From Citrobacter sp. MGH106 (GTDB taxonomy: Bacteria > Pseudomonadota > Gammaproteobacteria > Enterobacterales > Enterobacteriaceae), in contig NZ_KQ089823.1 in the NCBI RefSeq assembly GCF_001037495.1, forward strand, positions 1 through 64,000: a stretch of 64,000 nucleotides of DNA. The letters run 5' to 3'. Of this stretch, positions 46,955-57,150 are shown piece by piece; the first letter of the stretch is position 1, and each line of letters begins with the position of its first letter. The position numbers and the translations under genes were made by a program. The notes under the pieces were generated by a model. The model saw nothing but the letters and a program-made list of their open reading frames with translations, searched no databases and was not told the DNA's origin.

Positions 46955-47674
46955 ATGACCACCGAAGCTGACTATCTGAATCAGTATGATGCCCGCCGCT
47001 TTCTCTCCCCTTTGGTGACAGTGGATAGTGTGTTGTTTACCCTGCATCAACAGGCGCTGTGTGTGTTGCTGGTAGAACGGGCAAACCAGCCACAAAAGGG
47101 GTACTGGGGATTACCCGGTGGCTTCATTGATATGGCCCACGATGATTCCACCCGTGCCACGGCAATGCGTAAACTCACTGAAAAAACAGGTGTTTCTCCT
47201 TCCTGGTTGGAACAACTAGATACGTTTTCCGGACCAGATCGTGATCCGCGCGGCTGGAGCCTGACCGTCACCTGGTTCGCCTTGATCGCCTGGGTAGACT
47301 GTGAGCCGCACATTGCCAGCGTCAGTGATGCCCGTTGGGTTCCTGTTGATAAACTTGCCGACTATCCACTCGCATTTGACCACCAGAAAATCATTGAGGC
47401 GGCCCTGCATCGGCTACGGCAAAAAACGATGTATTCTTTACTGCCCGTTTACTGTTTACCGGATACCTTTACTCATGGTCAGCTCCAGGAAGCCACTGAG
47501 GTAATCCTTGGCCAGTCCATTCAGCGTAAAAGTCTGATCCGCCGCTTTGAAGCATCAGGCATGTTTGAAGATACCGGTGAAAGTATGGCGACAGGCACGC
47601 GAAAAGCCCGTTTATGGCGGCGTAAACCCGGCGTGGATATCCATCTTTTCTCGCGTAACCTACTGACTGACTAA
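46955..47674 (+). CDS. nrtR: NrtR-like Nudix/winged-helix NAD regulator
   Basis: A 239-residue protein with an N-terminal Nudix domain (about 18-145) and a C-terminal winged helix (about 155-228, ending with the basic TGTRKARLWRRKPG). The Nudix box (56-80) is degenerate: catalytic REuxEExGu reads RKLTEKTGV and the loop from GG is two residues longer, so hydrolysis is unlikely. NrtR proteins bind ADP-ribose and repress NAD genes. ATG at 46955 (MTTEADYLNQYDARRF) was chosen over a GTG ten codons upstream that has no ribosome-binding site. It is divergent from the prs-nadV operon. Confidence 0.88.
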   Translation: MTTEADYLNQYDARRFLSPLVTVDSVLFTLHQQALCVLLVERANQPQKGYWGLPGGFIDMAHDDSTRATAMRKLTEKTGVSPSWLEQLDTFSGPDRDPRGWSLTVTWFALIAWVDCEPHIASVSDARWVPVDKLADYPLAFDHQKIIEAALHRLRQKTMYSLLPVYCLPDTFTHGQLQEATEVILGQSIQRKSLIRRFEASGMFEDTGESMATGTRKARLWRRKPGVDIHLFSRNLLTD

Positions 47675-47755
47675 GCGTAAACTTACATATTGACTAACCC
47701 GCAGGCCTTCTGCGCGGTATAGTTGCTCATTCCGTTTATTGATTGCTCTGGTGTT

Positions 47756-48778
47756 ATGGTTGAAATCACTCCTACAGAAATGACCCCATCCGCCGACGAT
47801 TCACGAGAATTCCGTCCGATGCGCGGGATCCGTAATCGCCATCTACAGACGATGCTACCGCGTTTGATTCGCCGTAAAGTGAAGTTCGACGCCCACTGGC
47901 AGCGGCTCGAGTTACCTGATGGCGACTTTGTCGATCTGGCCTGGAGTGAAGATCCACAGCAGGCAAAACATAAACCGCGTCTGGTGGTTTTTCACGGCCT
48001 GGAAGGTAGCCTGAATAGTCCATATGCTCATGGACTGATTGAAGCAGCGCAAAAGCGCGGCTGGCTGGGTGTGGTGATGCACTTTCGCGGCTGTAGCGGA
48101 GAACCGAATCGCCTGAACCGAATTTATCACTCCGGCGAAACCGAAGACGGCACCTGGTTTTTACACTGGCTGGAACGTGAATACGGCCGCGTACCAACTG
48201 CGGCGGTAGGTTATTCGCTCGGCGGCAATATGCTGGCATGCCTGCTGGCAAAAGAAGGGCGAGACATTCCGATAGATGCGGCGGTTATTGTATCCGCACC
48301 TTTCGTGCTCGAAGCCTGTAGCTACCATATGGAGAAAGGTTTCTCCCGGGTCTATCAGCGCTATCTGCTCAATCTTTTAAAAGCCAATGCCTCACGTAAA
48401 CTCGAAGCCTATCCAGGCTCACTGCCGGTCAGTCTGGCGCAACTGAAATCCCTGCGCCGCATTCGCGATTTTGACGATCTCATCACCGCCAAAATCCACG
48501 GTTTTGCCGATGCTATAGACTATTATCGTCAGTGTAGTGCCATGCCGTTATTGAATCAGATCGCCAAACCGACGCTGATTATTCATGCCAAAGACGATCC
48601 TTTTATGGATCATCATGTGATCCCCAAACCGGAAAACCTGCCATCGCAGGTGGAATATCAGTTAACCGAACACGGCGGACACGTCGGATTTATTGGTGGC
48701 ACATTGCGCCATCCTGAGATGTGGTTGGAGTCCCGTATCCCAGACTGGCTGACAACATACCTGGAGGCGTCATCATGA
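47756..48778 (+). CDS. yheT: Alpha/beta-hydrolase YheT
   Basis: A 340-residue alpha/beta hydrolase of the YheT/EMB8 family. The nucleophile elbow is GYSLGG (near 148), the catalytic acid is in HAKDDPFM and the His in EHGGHVGF. The natural substrate is unknown. The ATG at 47756 (MVEITPTEM) gives the same length as the E. coli protein; an upstream frame to 47723 is less likely. Overlaps yheU by 4 nt. Confidence 0.95.
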   Translation: MVEITPTEMTPSADDSREFRPMRGIRNRHLQTMLPRLIRRKVKFDAHWQRLELPDGDFVDLAWSEDPQQAKHKPRLVVFHGLEGSLNSPYAHGLIEAAQKRGWLGVVMHFRGCSGEPNRLNRIYHSGETEDGTWFLHWLEREYGRVPTAAVGYSLGGNMLACLLAKEGRDIPIDAAVIVSAPFVLEACSYHMEKGFSRVYQRYLLNLLKANASRKLEAYPGSLPVSLAQLKSLRRIRDFDDLITAKIHGFADAIDYYRQCSAMPLLNQIAKPTLIIHAKDDPFMDHHVIPKPENLPSQVEYQLTEHGGHVGFIGGTLRHPEMWLESRIPDWLTTYLEASS

Positions 48779-48993
48779 TGATCCCGTGGCAGGATATCTC
48801 CCCGGAAGCACTGGACAACCTGATTGAAAGCTTTGTCTTGCGTGAAGGCACCGATTATGGTGAACATGAACGCTCGCTCGAACAAAAAGTCGCCGACGTC
48901 AAACGCCAACTACAATCTGGTGAAGCCGTGCTGGTGTGGTCCGAACTGCATGAAACGGTCAACATTATGCCAAGGAAACAGCTTCACGAGTAA
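48775..48993 (+). CDS. yheU: UPF0270 protein YheU
   Basis: A 72-residue cytosolic protein of unknown function, conserved next to yheT. The start [11 protein letters not shown] at 48775 overlaps the yheT stop (ATGA) and follows GGAGG. It is acidic, with the conserved [18 protein letters not shown] segment. Confidence 0.95.
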   Translation: MMIPWQDISPEALDNLIESFVLREGTDYGEHERSLEQKVADVKRQLQSGEAVLVWSELHETVNIMPRKQLHE

Positions 48994-49047
48994 TCCGCTG
49001 CCGACGGCTGACTATAATAAAAAAACCAACCTATTTATGGAGTTGTT

Positions 49048-49917
49048 ATGTCTGCCAAACATCCGGTGATTGCGGTAACAGGATCCAGCGGCGCGGGGAC
49101 CACCACCACCAGCCTCGCGTTTCGTAAAATTTTCGCGCAGTTAAATCTGCGTGCTGCCGAGGTGGAAGGTGACAGTTTTCATCGCTATACCCGCCCGGAA
49201 ATGGACATGGCGATCCGCAAAGCGCGCGATGCCGGACGGCATATCAGCTATTTCGGCCCCGAAGCCAATGACTTCGGCCTGTTAGAACAAACCTTCATTG
49301 AGTATGGTCAGGCAGGAAAAGGCCAGTCGCGTAAATATCTGCACACTTACGACGAAGCCGTTCCGTGGAACCAGGTTCCAGGTACGTTTACCCCCTGGCA
49401 ACCACTACCTGAGCCGACTGACGTTCTGTTCTACGAAGGACTGCACGGCGGTGTCGTTACTCCGCAACAAAATGTGGCGCGACATGTCGACCTGCTGGTT
49501 GGCGTTGTGCCAATCGTCAATCTGGAATGGATTCAGAAACTGACCCGTGATACCAGCGAGCGCGGACACTCACGTGAAGCGGTGATGGACTCGGTCGTGC
49601 GTTCAATGGACGACTACATCAATTACATCACTCCACAGTTTTCCCGCACGCATATTAACTTCCAGCGTGTGCCAACTGTCGACACCTCCAATCCCTTTGC
49701 GGCCAAGAGTATTCCGTCACTGGATGAGAGCTTTGTGGTGATTCATTTCCGCAACCTGGAAGGGATCGATTATCCCTGGTTGCTGGCGATGCTGCAGGGT
49801 TCATTCATCTCCCACATCAATACGTTAGTCGTACCGGGTGGCAAGATGGGGCTGGCAATGGAATTGATCATGCTGCCGTTAGTGCAACGACTGATGGAAG
49901 GAAAGAGGATCGAGTGA
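49048..49917 (+). CDS. prkB: Putative phosphoribulokinase PrkB
   Basis: A 289-residue member of the phosphoribulokinase/uridine kinase fold, similar to the proteobacterial PRK of the Calvin cycle. The P-loop is GSSGAGTTTTS, which has Thr where most kinases have Lys, a feature shared with Rhodobacter PRK. Enteric bacteria lack RuBisCO, so the substrate in vivo is unknown. It follows yheU by 54 nt with TGGAG before ATG. Confidence 0.93.
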   Translation: MSAKHPVIAVTGSSGAGTTTTSLAFRKIFAQLNLRAAEVEGDSFHRYTRPEMDMAIRKARDAGRHISYFGPEANDFGLLEQTFIEYGQAGKGQSRKYLHTYDEAVPWNQVPGTFTPWQPLPEPTDVLFYEGLHGGVVTPQQNVARHVDLLVGVVPIVNLEWIQKLTRDTSERGHSREAVMDSVVRSMDDYINYITPQFSRTHINFQRVPTVDTSNPFAAKSIPSLDESFVVIHFRNLEGIDYPWLLAMLQGSFISHINTLVVPGGKMGLAMELIMLPLVQRLMEGKRIE

Positions 49918-49923
49918 TGTGTT

Positions 49924-49999
49924 GCCGGATGGCGGCTGATGTCTTATCCGGCCTACGGGTTTACATCATGCAGGCCTGATAAGTATGACGCCATCAGGC
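49924..49999. repeat. REP pair between prkB and yhfA
   Basis: GCCGGATGGCGGCTGATGTCTTATCCGGCC (49924-49953, in pieces) and an inverted partner GCCTGATAAGTATGACGCCATCAGGC (49974-49999, in pieces): two head-to-head REP units in the gap between convergent genes. Confidence 0.85.
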
Positions 50000-50004
50000 G
50001 TGCA

Positions 50005-50409
50005 TTACGAAGCAGCAATCACTTCATAGGAATGGGTGATATTCACCGCTTTTTCCAGCATCAACGCTACGGAGCAATATTTCTCAGCCGAAAGATCTAC
50101 CGCGCGGGACACGGAGGCATCTTTCAGGTCATGGCCGGTGACAATGAAATGCAGATTGATATGGGTAAAAAGACGCGGTGCTTCTTCACGACGTTCAGAG
50201 GTGAGTTTCACTTCACAGTTGGTCACATCCTGGCGACCCTTTTGCAGGATCGACACCACATCAATTGCGCTGCAACCACCCGCAGCCATTAACACCATTT
50301 CCATCGGGCTCGGCGCTTTATCACCGGAGTTACCGTCCATCAGAATTTGGTGGCCAGAGGCGGACTCACCAAGGAAGGTTAACCCCTCAACCCACTTTAC
50401 ACGCGCTTG
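50005..50409 (-). CDS. yhfA: OsmC-family protein YhfA
   Basis: A 134-residue OsmC/Ohr-fold protein. The GGCSAIDVVSILQKGRQ segment carries the family's conserved cysteine (near 48), and HSYEV lies at the C-terminus. Peroxidase activity is not established for this subfamily. ATG at 50409 gives MQARVKWVEGLTF; six extra residues from 50427 are unlikely given TTGGAG before 50409. Divergent from crp. Confidence 0.95.
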   Translation of the reverse strand, partial: QARVKWVEGLTFLGESASGHQILMDGNSGDKAPSPMEMVLMAAGGCSAIDVVSILQKGRQDVTNCEVKLTSERREEAPRLFTHINLHFIVTGHDLKDASVSRAVDLSAEKYCSVALMLEKAVNITHSYEVIAAS

Positions 50410-50530
50410 CATATTTCGTAACTCCAATGTTTCAATTTTCCTGACAGATTACGCGCACATAACAATTCTCGCAACGGAAGGCGACCTGCGTCATGCTGAA
50501 GCGAGACACCAGGAGACACACGGCGAAAGC

Positions 50531-50546
50531 TATGCTAAAACAGTCG
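50531..50546 (+). promoter_or_regulatory. crp P1 promoter region
   Basis: TATGCT (50531-50536) is the likely -10 of the main crp promoter, by alignment with E. coli, giving a start near 50546. The 312-bp yhfA-crp gap contains this, the CRP site and the divergent promoter region. Confidence 0.6.
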
Positions 50547-50577
50547 GGATGCTACAGTAATACAATGACGTACTGCA

Positions 50578-50597
50578 TGTATGCAGAGGACATCACA
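50578..50597. promoter_or_regulatory. CRP-binding site in the crp leader
   Basis: TGTATGCAGAGGACATCACA has TCACA in the right half and TGTAT in the left, and corresponds to CRP site II in E. coli centred about +42 of crp P1, where CRP-cAMP represses its own gene. Confidence 0.8.
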
Positions 50598-50721
50598 TTA
50601 CAGGCTGCAGTGCACTTTTTAGCAGCCCCCTTCCCAGGTAGCGGGAAGCACATTTTTGCAACCCCAGAGGCAGCGTCGTTTTCTGGCTCTGGAGACAGCT
50701 TATAACAGAGGATAACCGCGC

Positions 50722-51354
50722 ATGGTGCTTGGCAAACCGCAAACAGACCCGACTCTCGAATGGTTCTTGTCTCATTGCCATATTCATAAGTACCCATCGA
50801 AGAGCACGCTGATTCACCAGGGTGAAAAAGCGGAAACGTTGTATTACATCGTTAAAGGCTCAGTGGCAGTGCTGATCAAAGATGAAGAAGGGAAGGAAAT
50901 GATCCTCTCTTATCTGAATCAGGGCGATTTTATTGGCGAACTGGGCCTGTTCGAAGAAGGCCAGGAACGTAGCGCCTGGGTACGAGCTAAAACCGCATGT
51001 GAAGTCGCTGAAATTTCATACAAAAAATTCCGTCAGTTAATCCAGGTGAACCCGGATATTCTGATGCGTCTGTCTTCCCAGATGGCTCGTCGTCTGCAAG
51101 TTACGTCCGAGAAAGTGGGTAACCTTGCCTTCCTCGACGTGACAGGCCGTATCGCCCAGACGCTGTTGAACCTGGCGAAACAACCTGATGCGATGACTCA
51201 CCCGGACGGCATGCAGATCAAAATCACCCGTCAGGAAATTGGCCAGATCGTGGGTTGCTCCCGTGAAACCGTTGGTCGCATCCTGAAGATGCTGGAAGAT
51301 CAAAACCTGATCTCCGCGCACGGTAAAACCATCGTCGTTTACGGCACACGTTAA
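50722..51354 (+). CDS. crp: cAMP receptor protein
   Basis: A 210-residue global regulator. The N-terminal cAMP-binding domain (1-135) has the phosphate-binding cassette [18 protein letters not shown]; the C-helix dimerises; the helix-turn-helix (about 168-190) has [19 protein letters not shown] with R181, E182 and R186. Start [14 protein letters not shown]. It controls catabolic genes and, in this window, probably ppiA/tsgA and its own promoter. Confidence 0.99.
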   Translation: MVLGKPQTDPTLEWFLSHCHIHKYPSKSTLIHQGEKAETLYYIVKGSVAVLIKDEEGKEMILSYLNQGDFIGELGLFEEGQERSAWVRAKTACEVAEISYKKFRQLIQVNPDILMRLSSQMARRLQVTSEKVGNLAFLDVTGRIAQTLLNLAKQPDAMTHPDGMQIKITRQEIGQIVGCSRETVGRILKMLEDQNLISAHGKTIVVYGTR

Positions 51355-51361
51355 TTCCGCC

Positions 51362-51395
51362 AAAATGGCGCGTTACTCAGTAATGCGCCATTTTT
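51362..51395 (+). terminator. crp terminator
   Basis: ATGGCGC-GTTACTCAGTAAT-GCGCCAT followed by TTTT, 8 nt after crp. It lies just upstream of yhfK. Confidence 0.88.
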
Positions 51396-51405
51396 GTTTA
51401 CACTG

Positions 51406-53493
51406 ATGTGGCGAAGACTGATTTATCACCCCGAGATCAACTACGCACTACGACAGACGCTGGTGCTGTGTTTACCTGTGGGTGTCGGTCTTATCATCGG
51501 TCAACTACATCTGGGGCTGCTTTTCTCCCTCGTCCCAGCCTGCTGCAACATTGCCGGTCTTGACACCCCACATAAACGCTTTTTTAAACGCTTAATTATT
51601 GGTGCGTCGCTGTTTGCCGGATGCAGTTTGATCATGCAACTACTGCTGGCGCAGACCATACCGTTACCGCTGATCCTCACCGGCCTGACGCTTATTCTCG
51701 GCGTAACTGCAGAGTTAAGTCCTCTGCATGCACGATTGTTGCCTGCCTCGCTCATTGCTGCAATTTTCACGCTTAGCCTTGCCGGGAACATGCCCGTCTG
51801 GGAACCACTGTTAATCTATGCGCTGGGTACATTGTGGTACGGTCTGTTCAACTGGTTCTGGTTTTGGCTGTGGCGCGAGCAGCCGCTACGTGAATCACTC
51901 AGCCTGCTATACCGCGAACTGGCCGATTACTGTGAGGCTAAATACAGTCTGCTGACCCAGCACATCGATCCTGAAAAAGCGCTGCCTCCGCTGCTGGTAC
52001 GCCAGCAGAAAGCAGTCGATCTCATTACCCAGTGTTATCAGCAGATGCACATGCTGTCGGCGCATCACAACAATGAGTACAAACGCCTGCTGCGTGCCTT
52101 TCAGGAGGCTCTGGATTTACAGGAGCATATTTCCGTCAGCCTGCATCAACCGGAAGAGGTGCAGAAACTGGTCGAACGCAGCCATGCAGAGCAGGTGATT
52201 CGCTGGAATGCGCGAACTGTCGCCGCCCGACTACGAGTGCTGGCAGATGACATTTTGTATCACCGCTTGCCTACGCGATTTTCAATGGAAAAGCAGATTG
52301 GCACCCTGGAAAAAATTGCCAGGCAGCATCCGGATAATCCCGTTGGACAGTTCTGCTACTGGCACTTTAGCCGCATTGCCCGCGTGCTGCGTACCCAGCG
52401 CCCGCTTTATGCCCGGGATTTGATGGCTGATAAGCAGCGCCGATTGCCGTTGCTCCCTGCTCTGAAAAGCTATTTGTCGTTTAAATCCCCTGCGCTGCGT
52501 AATGCGGGGCGTATCAGCGTCATGTTAAGTATCGCCAGCCTGATGGGTAGCGCCTTACATTTGCCAAAACCATACTGGATCCTGATGACGATATTGTTCG
52601 TCACGCAAAATGGCTACGGCGCAACCCGGGTGCGTATTCTGCATCGCTCGGCAGGTACTCTCGTTGGGCTTATCATCGCTGGCGTCACATTGCACTTCCA
52701 TATCCCCGAGGGTTTCACGCTGGCGGCTATGTTGCTTATCACTTTGGTGAGCTACCTGATTATCCGCAAAAACTACGGCTGGGCAACAGTAGGTTTTACT
52801 GTCACGGCAGTGTATACCCTGCAACTACTGACGCTGAATGGAGAGCAGTTTATCGTACCGCGCTTTGTCGATACGGTGATGGGCTGTTTGATCGCCTTTG
52901 GCGGCACGCTCTGGCTGTGGCCGCAATGGCAGAGCGGCCTGCTGCGTAAGAACGCCCACGATGCGCTAGAGTCCGATCAGGAAGCCATTCGCCTGATTCT
53001 CAGCAACGACCCGCAGGCTACGCCGCTGGCATATCAGCGTATGCGGGTTAATCAGGCGCATAACACACTGTTTAACTCACTGAACCAGGCGATGCAGGAA
53101 CCAGGGTTTAACTCACACTATCTGGCAGATATGAAACTGTGGGTTACGCACAGCCAGTTTATTGTCGAGCACATTAACGCGATGACCACTCTGGCAAGGG
53201 AACATACGATGCTGACGCCGGATTTAGCACAGCGGTATCTGGAATCCTGTGAAATTGCTATCCAGCGTTGCCAGCAGCGGTTGGAGTATGACGGGCCGGG
53301 AAGTTCCGGCGATGTGAATATTCTCGAGTCTTCGGAAATGCTGTCCCAAGGCCCGTTAAGCACCCTGGAACAGCATCTGCAACGTATACTTGGCCACCTG
53401 AACACCATGCACACCATTTCGTCGGTAGCATGGCGTCAAAGGCCGCATCATGGCATCTGGCTTAGCCGCCGGTTGCGGGACATGAAGGGTTAA
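51406..53493 (+). CDS. yhfK: FUSC-type inner-membrane protein YhfK
   Basis: A 695-residue membrane protein of the FUSC (aromatic acid exporter, YccS/YhfK) family. It has two sets of about five transmembrane helices (about 15-150 and 385-525) separated and followed by cytosolic helical regions. Substrate unknown. ATG at 51406 (MWRRLIYHPE) matches the E. coli start; a TTG four codons upstream would lie at the end of the crp terminator. Followed by convergent argD. Confidence 0.93.
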   Translation: MWRRLIYHPEINYALRQTLVLCLPVGVGLIIGQLHLGLLFSLVPACCNIAGLDTPHKRFFKRLIIGASLFAGCSLIMQLLLAQTIPLPLILTGLTLILGVTAELSPLHARLLPASLIAAIFTLSLAGNMPVWEPLLIYALGTLWYGLFNWFWFWLWREQPLRESLSLLYRELADYCEAKYSLLTQHIDPEKALPPLLVRQQKAVDLITQCYQQMHMLSAHHNNEYKRLLRAFQEALDLQEHISVSLHQPEEVQKLVERSHAEQVIRWNARTVAARLRVLADDILYHRLPTRFSMEKQIGTLEKIARQHPDNPVGQFCYWHFSRIARVLRTQRPLYARDLMADKQRRLPLLPALKSYLSFKSPALRNAGRISVMLSIASLMGSALHLPKPYWILMTILFVTQNGYGATRVRILHRSAGTLVGLIIAGVTLHFHIPEGFTLAAMLLITLVSYLIIRKNYGWATVGFTVTAVYTLQLLTLNGEQFIVPRFVDTVMGCLIAFGGTLWLWPQWQSGLLRKNAHDALESDQEAIRLILSNDPQATPLAYQRMRVNQAHNTLFNSLNQAMQEPGFNSHYLADMKLWVTHSQFIVEHINAMTTLAREHTMLTPDLAQRYLESCEIAIQRCQQRLEYDGPGSSGDVNILESSEMLSQGPLSTLEQHLQRILGHLNTMHTISSVAWRQRPHHGIWLSRRLRDMKG

Positions 53494-53536
53494 CGCTGTT
53501 TTCCTGTAGGCCTGAAAGCAGCGCACTATCGGGTAA

Positions 53537-54769
<1,233 letters not shown>

Positions 54770-54784
54770 TTAAGCAGAAATGTT

Positions 54785-54802
54785 AGTGAAATTATAATCA
54801 CA
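54785..54802. promoter_or_regulatory. ARG box 1 upstream of argD
   Basis: AGTGAAATTATAATCACA fits the ArgR consensus wnTGAATwwwwATTCAnw with two mismatches. It is the box nearer argD. Confidence 0.75.
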
Positions 54803-54805
54803 AAA

Positions 54806-54823
54806 TATGAATAAAAAATCACT
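54806..54823. promoter_or_regulatory. ARG box 2 upstream of argD
   Basis: TATGAATAAAAAATCACT matches the ArgR consensus with one mismatch. It is 3 bp from box 1, the standard spacing for a hexameric ArgR site. Confidence 0.8.
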
Positions 54824-54839
54824 GAATAGCAACCACAAA

Positions 54840-55403
54840 TCAACGGTTGAGGAAATTAGCCAGCAGCTGATGCCCCTGTTCACTGAGAATACTCTCTGGG
54901 TGAAACTGTACCCCTTCAAGATCCCACTCCCGATGGCGAATCCCCATGATCTCCCTGGTGTCGCTCCAGGCCGTTACCTCAAAACAATCAGGGAGTGTCG
55001 CAGGGGCAACAACCAGCGAGTGATAGCGAGTGACCGTTAACGGGTTCACGAGTCCCTGAAACACCCCCTGTCCGTTATGCGTAATCGGTGATGTTTTACC
55101 GTGCATCACTTTCGCAGCCCGAACCACGGTCGCGCCAAATGCCTGTGCCATCGCCTGGTGCCCCAGGCAAACACCCAACATGGGCGTTTTTCCCGCAAAA
55201 TGTCGAATCACATCCAACGAGATCCCGGCGTCATCCGGGGTACAGGGTCCGGGAGAAATAACGATTTTTTGCGGATTAAGCGTGTCAATTTGCGGCAACG
55301 TCAACTCGTCGTTACGCCTGACGAGAACATCAGCGCCCAGTTCACAGAAGTATTGATACAGGTTCCAGGTAAAAGAATCGTAGTTATCGATAAGCAGGAT
55401 CAT
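54840..55403 (-). CDS. pabA: Aminodeoxychorismate synthase, glutaminase subunit
   Basis: A 187-residue class I glutamine amidotransferase that gives ammonia to PabB for 4-amino-4-deoxychorismate, on the folate path. The triad is C79 (GVCLGHQ), H168 and E170 (FHPES). It is preceded by fic (31 nt) and followed by argD (85 nt). Confidence 0.98.
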   Translation of the reverse strand: MILLIDNYDSFTWNLYQYFCELGADVLVRRNDELTLPQIDTLNPQKIVISPGPCTPDDAGISLDVIRHFAGKTPMLGVCLGHQAMAQAFGATVVRAAKVMHGKTSPITHNGQGVFQGLVNPLTVTRYHSLVVAPATLPDCFEVTAWSDTREIMGIRHREWDLEGVQFHPESILSEQGHQLLANFLNR

Positions 55404-55434
55404 GGCGGCTCCGGTACATAAGAACCGCGCTATT

Positions 55435-56037
55435 CTACTCAGTTTCCTCGGCTACACTTACCACTTTACGAAATATCGCTCGCAACGCAGACAGGTCACC
55501 CATTGCACCACTTTGATTTGCCAGGTTCCACTCCGCGACCTGAATGCCATTCCAGTTGAGCACATACCCGGCATGAATCGCTAACTGCTCAAAGAAAATA
55601 CGTTGCGCCAAACCGCTGCCGATACGAAACGGATGCAACACATTAATTTCGCAATAATAATGCGTGAGCCGGTCGACAAATTTTTCTTCCGGTAATCCTG
55701 CCAGCCAGGACTCTTCTTCAAGATCCTGCATCAGCGCATTACCCTCTTTCTCGATATATGCAAAATGGCAGAAACGGGTATCCCCCTGATAAATGTCGAC
55801 CTCACGCAGATGACCTGCCCAGTCGAAAATATCCTGATACAGCTGGCGATGGATAGCACACAGATGCGGCAGGCCCCGTTTTAGCGGCCCCAGCTCAATC
55901 GTCGCCGCACGCAACGCCGTCAACTCCCAGGCGGCCTGCTCAAGACGCTGAGTTTGATGAACGCCCAGACGATTACGCATGACGTTCAGACCTGGATACA
56001 GATAGGGATCACGTCCATCACCAAATTTATCGCTCAT
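55435..56037 (-). CDS. fic: Fic-domain protein (FicT-type toxin)
   Basis: A 200-residue Fic protein with a degenerate active-site motif: [12 protein letters not shown] (135-146), where the canonical form is HPFx(D/E)GNGRxxR. H135, G140, G142 and R146 remain; the acidic residue is I and the GNGR element is GSGL. G55, the site of the E. coli fic-1 cAMP-filamentation mutation, is wild type. Predicted AMP-transfer activity may be low. It overlaps yhfG by 11 nt, which encodes its antitoxin. Confidence 0.96.
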   Translation of the reverse strand: MSDKFGDGRDPYLYPGLNVMRNRLGVHQTQRLEQAAWELTALRAATIELGPLKRGLPHLCAIHRQLYQDIFDWAGHLREVDIYQGDTRFCHFAYIEKEGNALMQDLEEESWLAGLPEEKFVDRLTHYYCEINVLHPFRIGSGLAQRIFFEQLAIHAGYVLNWNGIQVAEWNLANQSGAMGDLSALRAIFRKVVSVAEETE

Positions 56038-56194
56038 AGTGCCTCCTCAATTCTTCAAGGCGCACCAGTGCGTCTTCAGCGCTCAGAGTAACCCGTGGAA
56101 TATCCACGCCTTCCAGCCGCCGGCTAGCCTGAAAATTGTCGTTTCGCCGTTGTACCCAGAGACTGGACTTTTGTTTATCGGTGAGTTTTTTCAC
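56027..56194 (-). CDS. yhfG: Small Fic antitoxin YhfG (FicA type)
   Basis: A 55-residue protein starting at GTG (56194): [19 protein letters not shown] to RRHYER. Residues 24-29 (SRRLEG) match the inhibitory (S/T)xxxE(G/N) motif, whose Glu blocks ATP in the Fic active site. The N-terminus is helical and basic. Overlap with fic (11 nt) suits class I Fic toxin-antitoxin pairs, in which the antitoxin precedes. It is easily missed because of its length and GTG start. Confidence 0.9.
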   Translation of the reverse strand: MKKLTDKQKSSLWVQRRNDNFQASRRLEGVDIPRVTLSAEDALVRLEELRRHYER

Positions 56195-56300
56195 GTGACC
56201 TCCCTGAATGTGCCGACACTTGCCACAAGTATAAGCAGCAATTTCGGGTTACGCAGAGAAGGGAGAGAACGCGGACAGGAACTGCCCGCGCAAAATTCGA

Positions 56301-56882
<582 letters not shown>

Positions 56883-57015
56883 TTAACAAGAGCAGAAATA
56901 GAGCAAGTGAATTGATTCTAAAGAGCCTTCATGGACAAGGCCATCCCTTTACTTAATTTTACGAACCTGAAACAAATGTAACGATGCGGATTATCCCGCC
57001 ACTCAAACCTCATAA

Positions 57016-57031
57016 AGTGACCTTGATCACA
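57016..57031. promoter_or_regulatory. CRP-like site between ppiA and tsgA
   Basis: AGTGA-CCTTGA-TCACA matches the TGTGA-N6-TCACA consensus except for the first base. It lies 120 nt before tsgA and 143 nt before ppiA. Confidence 0.7.
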
Positions 57032-57150
57032 TTAAAAAATGTAACGCCAACCCAATTTACCAATAAACATTTAAATACATCACTAAAACGCCTAAAATCT
57101 GCCCGCTCATAGCGCTGTCAACGCGCTTTACACTTCAATACAGGCCAGTC

